Below, one piece after another: positions 1 to 4,696 of a stretch of DNA of 5,260 nt. Under the pieces are notes generated by a model that was given only the letters and a program-made list of their open reading frames with translations, had not been told where the DNA came from and ran no database searches. The position numbers and the translations under genes were made by a program. Position 1 is the first letter of the stretch, and the number at the start of each line of letters is the position of its first letter. Origin of the DNA: Chloroflexota bacterium (lineage in GTDB: Bacteria; Chloroflexota; Limnocylindria; Limnocylindrales; CSP1-4); assembly GCA_021812735.1 (NCBI GenBank), contig JAKAMV010000722.1, forward strand, positions 1 through 5,260. The letters are read 5' to 3'.

Positions 1-25
1 TGAACTCGGGAATCTGGTCGGCCAT
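1..25 (-). CDS. Possible 5' end of an unidentified gene leaving the window
   Basis: Read on the minus strand, an ATG at 25-23 opens a frame MADQIPEF that leaves the window. No good ribosome binding site precedes it. The frame stays open upstream without a stop, so the true start could lie further up (a TTG about 60 bases upstream is another possibility). Eight residues are too few to identify anything. The only supports are the open frame and the divergent position relative to the gene starting at 167. Low confidence. Confidence 0.22.
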
Positions 26-150
26 CGCGCCGAGGATGCCACGGACGGCTGCGGCACCGGACGCGAAAGCCGCGTGCAACGCCGTCGCTTGGCGCGCCGA
101 GGCGGGCTGGAGGGGAGGCGGCCTATCGTCGGTGCAGGACCAGCCACGCG

Positions 151-160
151 AAGCGGAGGG
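151..160 (+). promoter_or_regulatory. Ribosome binding site deciding the start at 167
   Basis: The sequence AAGCGGAGGG ends seven bases before the ATG at 167 and is a near-ideal anti-16S match. It favours the 145-aa form over the longer open frame beginning at 74. Confidence 0.7.
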
Positions 161-166
161 ACCGCG

Positions 167-604
167 ATGCCCACCCAGACCGCCGCTGCCCCGCCGGGCG
201 CCACTGCCGAGGACCTCAGGTTCCTCGACCGCCACGGTTCCAAGCTGAGCAAGTCCACGATGCGCGCGAACTGGATGCGCCGGCTCGGTGACAAGCCCGA
301 CCGCAGCGGCCAGGCCCTCGCGACGCGATCGCCCGAGGTGATCCGCGACTGGTCGGAGCGCCGCAAGGCGACGCCGGTCGCCGCGACCCGCGGCCCCGAG
401 GGGAAGCCCAGGACGCTGCGCCTTGACTTCGGGGACACGGGTGTCCGGGACGGACGGGGCCGCCTACGCGAGTCGATCAGCTGGGACGACTGGCTGCGCG
501 TGTTCCAGGATCGCAAGCTCGTGTTCCTGTACCAGGAACGGAGTCGTGACGGTTCGGATTCGAGCTTCTTCCGACTCGACAGCCCCACCCGCGAGGAAGG
601 CTGA
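167..604 (+). CDS. Conserved hypothetical protein, 145 aa, first gene of a coupled pair
   Basis: The start is the ATG at 167, with a strong GGAGG at 155-159 seven bases upstream. An in-frame ATG at 74 has no such site and would add an Arg/Gly-rich, non-coding-looking stretch. Seen: a short Ala/Pro-rich N-terminus (residues 1-14); a basic segment with HGSKLSKSTMRANWMRRL (23-40); a loop QALATRSPEVIRDWSERR (49-66); and a C-terminal alpha/beta-looking part with LRLDFGD (84-90), ISWDDWLRVFQDRKLVFLYQE (104-124) and FFRLDSPTREEG (134-145). The motif set (HGxKLSKSTxRAxW, SLATRxxxVIxxW, ISWDxWxxxFxxRxLVFLxQE, SxFFRLDSP) reminds me of a small uncharacterised bacterial family of about this length; this is from memory and no function is known to me. 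It has no signal peptide or membrane segment, so it is probably cytoplasmic. Its TGA overlaps the next gene's ATG, so the two are likely co-translated. Confident it is a real gene; function unknown. Confidence 0.85.
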   Translation: MPTQTAAAPPGATAEDLRFLDRHGSKLSKSTMRANWMRRLGDKPDRSGQALATRSPEVIRDWSERRKATPVAATRGPEGKPRTLRLDFGDTGVRDGRGRLRESISWDDWLRVFQDRKLVFLYQERSRDGSDSSFFRLDSPTREEG

Positions 605-843
605 TGGGCGAGGACCGGCAGGCGCCAGAGCCGATGCGCCTGCCGGGCTTCGATCGGCATGACCCGGACCCCGGGGAGGACAAGGGACCGTCGGAGATCT
701 CGTCGATCGTCACGGACCCGCCGAACGCCCCCGGTCGCGAGGACGCCGGCCAGGCCACGACCGGCACGCGCGCAATCCCGGGCGGCGAGGCGGCGGCCGC
801 AGGGGACCTTGGCGAGGACGCCGCCCTCGAGGACGATCGCTAG
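604..843 (+). CDS. Small acidic disordered hypothetical protein, 79 aa
   Basis: The ATG at 604 overlaps the TGA of the preceding gene (TGATG), and a purine-rich GAGGAAGG at 593-600 serves as ribosome binding site; translational coupling is likely. Roughly nine in ten codons end in G or C, which argues that this is real coding sequence. The protein is rich in Asp, Glu, Pro, Gly and Ala with almost no hydrophobic core. It opens with PMRLPGFDRHDPDPGEDKGP (residues 10-29), has a short hydrophobic patch ISSIV (32-36), and ends in an acidic tail (GEDAALEDDR). It looks intrinsically disordered and acidic and carries no recognisable domain. Inference only: an acidic partner could bind the basic N-terminal half of the protein encoded upstream. 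No homologue is recognised. Confidence 0.65.
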   Translation: MGEDRQAPEPMRLPGFDRHDPDPGEDKGPSEISSIVTDPPNAPGREDAGQATTGTRAIPGGEAAAAGDLGEDAALEDDR

Positions 844-857
844 GCGCGTCTACGCTG

Positions 858-889
858 GTGGCGAAGCTGGGATTCCAGCTCGGCGCCAC
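858..889 (+). repeat. Interrupted 12-bp hairpin after the two-gene operon
   Basis: Outer arms GTGGCG (858-863) and CGCCAC (884-889), and inner arms AGCTGG (865-870) and CCAGCT (875-880), flank a GATT loop; the only unpaired stem bases are an A on one side and CGG on the other. It begins 15 bases after the TAG at 841-843. Its position suits a terminator or 3'-end stabiliser for the upstream pair, but no T-run follows, so intrinsic termination is doubtful. Confidence 0.5.
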
Positions 890-909
890 GCCAACCCCAT
901 GGGGTTGGC
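890..909. repeat. Perfect 20-bp palindrome
   Basis: The halves gccaacccca (890-899) and tggggttggc (900-909) are exact reverse complements with no spacer. The palindrome abuts the preceding hairpin without a gap. It could be a dimeric regulator's operator (symmetry at DNA level) or part of a bidirectional terminator. The sequence does not say which regulator, and no second copy is seen in the window. Confidence 0.6.
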
Positions 910-978
910 TCCGGTCGTAGGCATCCATGGATCTGAGGGCATGGCGTAGCGGGTCACCGGCCACTCGGCCCAGACGTC

Positions 979-1007
979 TTGACAGGTGCGTCTCCCACCA
1001 TCCTCAT
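979..1007 (+). promoter_or_regulatory. Possible promoter with a perfect -35 box
   Basis: TTGACA lies at 979-984. Seventeen bases downstream is CCTCAT (1002-1007), which matches the -10 consensus only weakly, so predicted initiation is near 1014. The short inverted repeat AGACG (972-976) / CGTCT (989-993) brackets the -35 box and could be an operator. No protein gene begins nearby; the next one starts at 1445. If real, this promoter would transcribe the stem-loop series at 1019-1196. Confidence 0.3.
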
Positions 1008-1013
1008 CGTGCG

Positions 1014-1200
1014 GTCAACACCCGGTCCCGCTCCGAAGACGAATGAACAGCCGGCGCGAGGCGGCGGGACCAGGTGCGGCTCCTGCAAGCAGAGTGGAAC
1101 CGGGGTGACTACTATGGCCCATGGCGGCAAGGATCCTTCGCGTGTTCCTAGCCGAAGGGCGCCGCCAGGCATCAGGATCGAGGCGTTCAGGCCTCGTCGT
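1014..1200 (+). ncRNA. Candidate structured RNA of unknown class
   Basis: Three stem-loops follow one another. First, CACC (1019-1022) and GGTCCCGC (1024-1031) pair with GCGGGACC (1064-1071) and GGTG (1073-1076), giving 12 bp with one mismatch. Second, TGGCGGC (1122-1128) pairs with GCCGCCA (1161-1167), enclosing CCTTCG (1135-1140) with CGAAGG (1153-1158), giving 13 bp. Third, CGAGGC (1179-1184) pairs with GCCTCG (1191-1196) around a 6-base loop. A TTGACA box stands about 35 bases upstream. Strand is assigned from that box; the stems themselves are symmetric. It fits none of the RNase P, 6S, SRP, tmRNA or common riboswitch signatures I know. GC-rich DNA produces chance stems, so confidence is limited. 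Confidence 0.3.
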
Positions 1201-1268
1201 GGCATCGACATCGTCCCGCCGGAATGGGGAAGGCCGTGGTCCGCGCCCACTTCGCCAAGCCGGGCGTC

Positions 1269-1279
1269 TAGGCTAGGCT
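1269..1279 (+). promoter_or_regulatory. Tandem TAGGCT, possible -10 for the lipoprotein gene
   Basis: Two overlapping TAGGCT hexamers (1269-1274 and 1274-1279) resemble the TAGACT found in front of the ECF sigma gene at 4700-4705. No -35-like hexamer stands at the proper distance. If used, the lipoprotein mRNA would have a leader of about 165 nt. Weakly supported. Confidence 0.2.
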
Positions 1280-1364
1280 CGGAGGCTGTGTCGACATGGC
1301 AGACCGGTGGCGGGGTGCGTTTTCCCAGAATCGCGTTACCGGCACACGCTCCCTACGTCCTAAT

Positions 1365-1393
1365 TGCTTCGTCGTGTTCAATGGAGCGAAGCA
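1365..1393 (+). repeat. Inverted repeat in the lipoprotein gene leader
   Basis: TGCTTCG (1365-1371) and CGAAGCA (1387-1393) are exact inverted copies separated by 15 bases. It ends 41 bases before the ribosome binding site of the gene starting at 1445. It could be an mRNA leader hairpin or an operator; no family is recognised. Confidence 0.35.
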
Positions 1394-1444
1394 GGAGGAC
1401 GGAAAGCGCGGTCAGGCGTGCGTGACCGTTGATCGGAGGGGATC

Positions 1445-2434
1445 GTGATTGGCAGAGGGATCGCGCCAGGCATCGCGGCGCTCATCCTGGTCGTTGGCTG
1501 CGCGCTCCAGGCGCCGACCCCGTCGGCCAGCTCGGCGCCGATCGCCGTGTCGACGCCCGGCGCGGGCGGTTCGGCCATCGCGACGGCCTCGGAACCCGCT
1601 CTGCCTTCGCCTTCAGCGTCACCGGCTCCCACGGCCACGCCGGTACCCACTCCCGCGCCCAGGGACGCCATCGCCGCGCCCCACCCGAAGGTCGTCTTCG
1701 CGAAGGTCTCGTCAGCAGTCCAGGCCGCGCTCAAGGCGGCCCCTGACCCCCTCAACCCGGGCCTCGTCGCCGCGATGCCGAGGCTCCTCACCGACTGCCA
1801 GAAGGGCGGCACGTTCGGCGACGACCGGCCGTATCGCTGCCTGTTCCTTGCGCTAGGCGCCTACCACGTCTACGTCGACACAGGCGACGACGCGTGGTTC
1901 GAGGCGTCGTTGAGCGCCATCAACTACATCTGGAGCACCGAGTATCAGGGCGGCTTGATGATGGACCTGCCGACATGGCGTTCGATCATCAGCGGCGCCT
2001 TCGCCGTGCCGTACGCGCGGCCAACAAACGCGATACCGATCCGGCGGAGTCTTGTGGATGCACCGCATCCGGCGGTCACGTACGCGGCCCTCTCCTCGGC
2101 GGCCAAGGCTGCGTCGCCCGCCGTTCCCGGCCTCGCCTCCGATGTCACCGAATGCGGAAGACTGAAGGCCGACCGCTCGAACATCGACGACGTCGCCCAG
2201 GCCTGCATCGGGGCCGCGCTCGAGGCCTACAAGGCTTACCTCACGACCGGCGACGCGGCGGCCTGGAAGGCGGCCATTTCGGCCGCCAACTACGTCTACA
2301 ACCACTCGTTGCTGCCGCCCATGGTGATCGGGCGTGGCGGCACCTATGAGAACACCGCCGACCTAGTGACGGGCATCGACCAGATGCTCATCTCCGACGG
2401 TCCTCTGTCGGTGTTCGCCGGGCAGGCGCCGTAA
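1445..2434 (+). CDS. Secreted lipoprotein with two copies of a Cys-paired helical domain, 329 aa
   Basis: The start is the GTG at 1445 with GGAGGGG at 1435-1441. Residues 1-19 form a lipoprotein signal: one Arg, a hydrophobic stretch (GIAALILVV) and lipobox VVGC with the lipidated Cys at 19. Residues 20-75 are a Ser/Ala/Pro/Thr-rich tether typical of surface lipoproteins. The rest is a tandem duplication: unit 1 about 80-164 and unit 2 about 208-286. Matching features are HPKVVFAKVSSA / HPAVTYAALSSA, TDCQ / TECG, and ALGAYHVYVDTGDDAWFEASLSAINYIW / ALEAYKAYLTTGDAAAWKAAISAANYVY. Each unit has one pair of Cys (118 and 132; 237 and 254), likely disulfides outside the cytoplasm. No enzyme motif is visible; a binding or structural envelope role is inferred. 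It stands alone on the plus strand, convergent with the membrane genes. Real gene with high confidence; function unknown. Confidence 0.88.
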   Translation: MIGRGIAPGIAALILVVGCALQAPTPSASSAPIAVSTPGAGGSAIATASEPALPSPSASPAPTATPVPTPAPRDAIAAPHPKVVFAKVSSAVQAALKAAPDPLNPGLVAAMPRLLTDCQKGGTFGDDRPYRCLFLALGAYHVYVDTGDDAWFEASLSAINYIWSTEYQGGLMMDLPTWRSIISGAFAVPYARPTNAIPIRRSLVDAPHPAVTYAALSSAAKAASPAVPGLASDVTECGRLKADRSNIDDVAQACIGAALEAYKAYLTTGDAAAWKAAISAANYVYNHSLLPPMVIGRGGTYENTADLVTGIDQMLISDGPLSVFAGQAP

Positions 2435-2462
2435 CTGAGCCCCGGCCGTGGGCCGCCCTCCC

Positions 2463-2546
2463 CTTCGCGCTGCTGCGGTCGCTGCCCTCCTATGGAGGCA
2501 TTGATTGGCGGGTCTAGGTGAGGCGGGGCCGCAGCGAGAGGCGAAG
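2463..2546. repeat. Nested inverted repeat between the lipoprotein gene and tRNA-Leu
   Basis: CTTCGC (2463-2468) pairs with GCGAAG (2541-2546), and GCTGCGGTC (2472-2480) pairs with GGCCGCAGC (2527-2535), with one G-T. The loop holds a small hairpin of CTCC (2487-2490) and GGAG (2494-2497) around TAT, followed by TTGATT. It lies at the meeting point of convergent transcription (lipoprotein on plus, tRNA on minus), so a two-way termination region is the natural reading. It lacks a long T-run. Confidence 0.4.
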
Positions 2547-2605
2547 CGGTGATGCGCCGAACGGCGGGGTTGGCGGCGTCGGATCTGCGCGGAGATGCGG
2601 AAGGC

Positions 2606-2691
2606 TGGTACCGGGAGGGGGACTCGAACCCCCACGACCTTTCGGCCAGCGGTGTTTGAGACCGCCGCGTCTGCCATTCCGCCATCCCGGC
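2606..2691 (-). tRNA. tRNA-Leu (anticodon CAA), CCA encoded
   Basis: Read on the minus strand the 86-nt gene folds as a class II tRNA. The acceptor GCCGGGA pairs with TCCCGGT (first pair G-U), followed by discriminator A and genome-encoded CCA (2608-2606). D-arm stem is GCG/CGC. Anticodon stem is GCGGT/ACCGC with loop CTCAAAC, so the anticodon is CAA (2658-2656), reading UUG. The long variable arm is GGCC-GAAA-GGTC, and the T arm is GGGGG TTCGAGT CCCCC. Discriminator A73 and the long variable arm are standard leucine identity features. It charges leucine for cytoplasmic translation. The gene follows the membrane-protein genes on the same strand, and a truncated second tRNA-Leu lies immediately upstream. 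Confidence 0.96.
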
Positions 2692-2700
2692 ACGGACTCC

Positions 2701-2728
2701 GCCGCGTCTGCCGTTCCGCCACTTCGCC
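2701..2728 (-). pseudogene. 5'-half remnant of a second tRNA-Leu
   Basis: The minus strand reads acceptor-like GGCGAAG, then TG, D stem GCG, D loop GAACGGCAGA, D stem CGC, and stops being tRNA-like at the start of the anticodon stem. Bases 2701-2721 match the same part of the intact tRNA-Leu (2664-2684) at 20 of 21 positions, offset by 37 bases. The acceptor arm differs (GGCGAAG against GCCGGGA), which points to a different leucine isoacceptor rather than simple slippage. Only nine bases (2692-2700) separate it from the intact gene. No anticodon, variable arm or T arm remains, so it cannot be a functional tRNA by itself. Confidence 0.7.
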
Positions 2729-2735
2729 CAGCTCC

Positions 2736-2741
2736 ATCGTA
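2736..2741 (-). promoter_or_regulatory. Possible -10 box for the tRNA-Leu transcript
   Basis: On the minus strand TACGAT stands 7 bases upstream of the first base of the tRNA-Leu remnant, the spacing expected for initiation close to that tRNA's 5' end. No convincing -35 is visible. If used, the intact tRNA-Leu is transcribed with the half-tRNA as its leader. Confidence 0.35.
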
Positions 2742-2781
2742 GCCGAGCGCGGACCGGTGAGGCGGCGCCACTCAGGGCGCG

Positions 2782-3498
2782 TCAGCCGCCGAGGATGGGC
2801 AGCCAGGCGATGCCGAGGGTGACCCCGGCCGCGAACAGCACGTAGCGCGCGGCCCAGGCGACGAGGCCGCCCTCGCGCTCGGCGACCTGGCGCGGCGCCG
2901 CCACGAGCATCGCGTAGTAGACAGCCGACGCGGCGAAGAGGAACCCGACCACGCCCAGGTTCGCCTGCAGGCCGCTGAACGAGAGCCCGCGCAGCTGGTC
3001 GAGGACGCCGCCCGCCGTGATCGCGTGGACAAGCCGCCAGAAGAGGGTTCCGGTGACGAGGACGAAGGGCGTCATCAGCAGGCGGCGCACGGGGGCTGGC
3101 GCGGGCGCGGCTCGGAGGCGCAGCGCGACGGCCAGCACGACGAGGATCCCCGCGATCGCGAGGGCGGGCACGGACGACAGACCGAGCGCCGTCGCCGTGG
3201 CGGCCGCGACCAGGATGAAGCCTCCGCTGAACGGCCCGACCGCAGCCGATGTCAGGAACCCGGCGCCGACGGCGTCGCCCGGCGGTCGGCGGATCGCGAT
3301 GCAGGCGACGGCGCCGGCGATGGCGGTAAGGCCCAGGACGCCGTCGAGCGGCCGGTCGGCGGGCAGCAGCTCGCCCGTCGTGCCCTGCGCGGCGGTCAGC
3401 AGCGGCGCGGCGATCGCCATCCAGCCGGCAAGCAGCCAGTCCTCGGCGCGCCACAGCCCAACCGGGGTGGCGCGCCCGACCTCGGCGTTCGTATCCAC
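2782..3498 (-). CDS. Polytopic membrane protein of unknown function, 238 aa
   Basis: The start is the GTG at 3498-3496, one base after a hairpin carrying GAGG (3508-3505) as ribosome binding site. A longer open frame reaches back to 3729 but only overlaps the preceding gene with Arg-rich shadow sequence. About seven hydrophobic segments are seen near residues 20-37, 51-69, 77-106 (long, perhaps two), 110-127, 141-160, 181-201 and 212-234. Between them are short basic loops such as RLRAAPAPAPVRR (127-139) and an RQVAERE loop (203-209). There is no signal peptide, transporter motif or catalytic signature I recognise. The cytoplasmic membrane is the likely location. It is the second gene of a pair, eight bases after the stop of the gene for the two-TM protein, so the two products probably act together. 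It could be a small permease, a sensor or an assembly factor; no function is claimed. Confidence 0.82.
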   Translation of the reverse strand: MDTNAEVGRATPVGLWRAEDWLLAGWMAIAAPLLTAAQGTTGELLPADRPLDGVLGLTAIAGAVACIAIRRPPGDAVGAGFLTSAAVGPFSGGFILVAAATATALGLSSVPALAIAGILVVLAVALRLRAAPAPAPVRRLLMTPFVLVTGTLFWRLVHAITAGGVLDQLRGLSFSGLQANLGVVGFLFAASAVYYAMLVAAPRQVAEREGGLVAWAARYVLFAAGVTLGIAWLPILGG

Positions 3499-3499
3499 G

Positions 3500-3515
3500 C
3501 CCGGCCTCAGCCGGG
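3500..3515 (-). promoter_or_regulatory. Stop/start coupling hairpin between the two membrane genes
   Basis: In the mRNA sense, CCCGGC (3515-3510) pairs with GCCGGG (3505-3500) around a UGAG loop. The loop contains the UGA stop of the first gene, and the GAGG binding site of the second gene begins in it. The GUG start follows one base after the stem. A ribosome reaching the stop would open the stem and expose the site, which is the classic arrangement for coupled translation. Confidence 0.5.
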
Positions 3516-4469
3516 GGCGCGCTGGAACGAGAAGCCTGTGCCATCCATCGTGACGGTCAGGGTGTCGTCGGCGATCCAGGCGTCGACGGCCTGGTCCCGC
3601 CCGCCGAGGCCAAGGTGGAGCTTCCCCTGGGGGTCGACGGACCACCGCCCGTCCATCTCGCGGCCGAACCACGTCATGGCCGCGGTGCCGTCGGTCCGGA
3701 AGATGGCCTTGGCGCCGGCTCCTGCCCACGTGCCCGGCAGGGAGGCGGTCAGCGGGCGGGCGTCGCGCTGGTCGGGCGGCGGTGCCACGGCGCCCTTGAC
3801 CATGCTCGCCTCGAGGCGCGCCTTCTCCGCGCCCGCGAGCTGCTCGAGCTCGGCCCTCGCCTCGGCCCGAACGACCTGGTCATGCGAGCGCAGGCTGGGC
3901 GCGAGGGTGTGGATGAGGTCCGCCGGACGGTCGAGCGCGCCAGCCTGGAGCGCCGGGTCCGGCAGCCGCTCGAGGTTCACCACGCGTCCGCTGTGCCGCA
4001 GGACATAGAGCGCCACATAACCCGCCTCCGGTGCCGCGTTGAAGGCGTCCCGGAACGCGTGGTACCGCCGCCCGCCGACCGCGAGGTAGAGCGTGGGCGA
4101 CGAATGGGCGCGCCCTCCGCTGACCTGCACCTCCTCGCGCTCGACCGCGCCCTCGACGCGGTCGACGTGGGTGTCGCCGAGGTCACGCGACAGGGCGTCC
4201 GCGCCGGTCAGCCCCCGGACGAGGAAGACGATGGCGCCGATGACGCTCGCGGCGCCGATGAGGAGCCGCTGGTTGGCCTCGCCGGCTGGCCCCCGGCCGA
4301 TGAACATGACCGCGGCGACCATGCCGAGCACAAGGGTCCCGACGAGCTCGTTCTGGCGTCCCGAGCGCGCAATCGGGGCGAGGCGCTGGCGCTGGGCGCT
4401 GGACAGGCGCCCGGCGCGGTTCTCGGCGAGGGAGGCCTCGTCGAGGGCGGGTCTCGGCTGATCGGACAT
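3507..4469 (-). CDS. Two-TM membrane protein with C-terminal beta-rich domain, 320 aa
   Basis: The start is the ATG at 4469 with GGAGGT (4480-4475) five bases upstream. Seen in order: a polar N-terminus (1-41); hydrophobic segment 1 (about 42-58) and segment 2 (about 69-85), a helical hairpin; a beta-rich region (about 100-168) with LYLAVGGRRYHAF (128-140) and YVALYVLRHSGRVVNLERL (151-169); a charged, probably helical stretch rich in Ala, Glu and Arg (about 195-222); and a beta-rich C-terminal domain (240-317) with the pattern GTW ... FRTDGTAAMTWFG ... GRWSVDPQGKLHL ... DDTLTVTMDGTGFSFQR. This GTW/DGT/GxW layout resembles small lipocalin-like or beta-sandwich domains of uncharacterised bacterial proteins, though I cannot name the family. 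Both ends of a two-TM protein lie on the same side; if the N-terminus is cytoplasmic, the beta domains are too. It is probably an operon with the polytopic membrane gene downstream. Confidence 0.85.
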   Translation of the reverse strand: MSDQPRPALDEASLAENRAGRLSSAQRQRLAPIARSGRQNELVGTLVLGMVAAVMFIGRGPAGEANQRLLIGAASVIGAIVFLVRGLTGADALSRDLGDTHVDRVEGAVEREEVQVSGGRAHSSPTLYLAVGGRRYHAFRDAFNAAPEAGYVALYVLRHSGRVVNLERLPDPALQAGALDRPADLIHTLAPSLRSHDQVVRAEARAELEQLAGAEKARLEASMVKGAVAPPPDQRDARPLTASLPGTWAGAGAKAIFRTDGTAAMTWFGREMDGRWSVDPQGKLHLGLGGRDQAVDAWIADDTLTVTMDGTGFSFQRAPG

Positions 4470-4488
4470 CGCGTACCTCCGGGACGAC

Positions 4489-4507
4489 GGGCCGCGCCGC
4501 GCGGCCC
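4489..4507 (-). promoter_or_regulatory. Strong hairpin in the leader of the two-TM protein gene
   Basis: GGGCCGCG (4489-4496) and CGCGGCCC (4500-4507) are perfect inverted copies around a 3-base loop, an all-GC 8-bp stem. It ends 8 bases before the ribosome binding site (4480-4475). It may slow ribosome access, stabilise the 5' end or be a DNA operator; no ligand or regulator is evident. Confidence 0.45.
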
Positions 4508-4558
4508 AAGGCTGGCGATCCGGTCGCGGCGGCCCCCAGGGACATCCGCGTTGGCGCC

Positions 4559-4587
4559 TGTATGAGCGGTTCGGGCGAGAACGTCAA
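4559..4587 (-). promoter_or_regulatory. Candidate promoter of the membrane operon
   Basis: On the minus strand TTGACG (4587-4582) is followed after exactly 17 bases by CATACA (4564-4559). Initiation near 4552 would give a leader of about 83 nt containing the 8-bp hairpin. The -35 matches five of six consensus bases; the -10 is weak. Confidence 0.4.
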
Positions 4588-4623
4588 GAGATCACGTCGT
4601 CGTCGCGGGGGCGGGAACCTCCC

Positions 4624-4638
4624 ACGGCACCATGCCGT
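4624..4638. repeat. Short inverted repeat in the divergent intergenic region
   Basis: ACGGCA (4624-4629) and TGCCGT (4633-4638) are exact inverted copies around CCA. It sits between the candidate divergent promoters and could be an operator; chance is also plausible at this length. Confidence 0.25.
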
Positions 4639-4696
4639 CTGGTCGGCGATGCCCAGGCAGCGTTCCCATCCCGGTCACGAGGGCCACCCCTCCCGA

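Larger units (their letters stand above)
844..1444. other. 601-base intergenic region rich in inverted repeats
   Basis: No reading frame here has a credible start, codon bias or protein-like composition. The longest frames (TTG start near 979 on plus, and 1250-954 on minus) give low-complexity Arg/Pro/Gly sequences. The region instead holds a hairpin plus a palindrome (858-909), a perfect TTGACA (979-984), three consecutive stem-loops (1019-1196), a tandem TAGGCT element (1269-1279) and a 7-bp inverted repeat (1365-1393) ahead of the lipoprotein gene. These are listed separately. Confidence 0.6.

Noticed and set aside
91..98. 8-bp palindrome GGCGCGCC
   Set aside because: It is a short GC-only palindrome, expected by chance at this composition.
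1123..1196. Possible glycine riboswitch (CCGAAGG and TCAGGC motifs present)
   Set aside because: The rest of the glycine aptamer consensus is missing, the CCGAAGG is part of a simple stem here, and no glycine-cleavage or transport gene follows.
979..1425. Open frame of 148 codons on plus (TTG start)
   Set aside because: It lacks a ribosome binding site, has low-complexity Arg/Pro/Ser composition, coincides with the stem-loop series and has no protein-like pattern.
2701..2728. Integrase attachment site of a mobile element
   Set aside because: Attachment duplicates normally copy the tRNA 3' part; here a 5' part with a different acceptor arm is kept and no integrase or element is in the window.
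2363..3544. 393-codon open frame on minus across the membrane gene and both tRNA-Leu sequences
   Set aside because: It runs through the tRNA gene and consists of Arg/Ala/Pro/Gly-rich sequence typical of a shadow frame in GC-rich DNA.
3507..4469. Two-TM protein as anti-sigma factor of the ECF gene
   Set aside because: It is divergent rather than downstream, lacks a zinc-binding HxxxCxxC motif or other anti-sigma N-terminal domain, and has a different domain order.
3025..4565. Long plus-strand frames opposite the two membrane genes
   Set aside because: Their products are charged, low-complexity Arg/Gly/Glu/Asp-rich sequences; the minus-strand frames have proper starts, ribosome sites and membrane segments.
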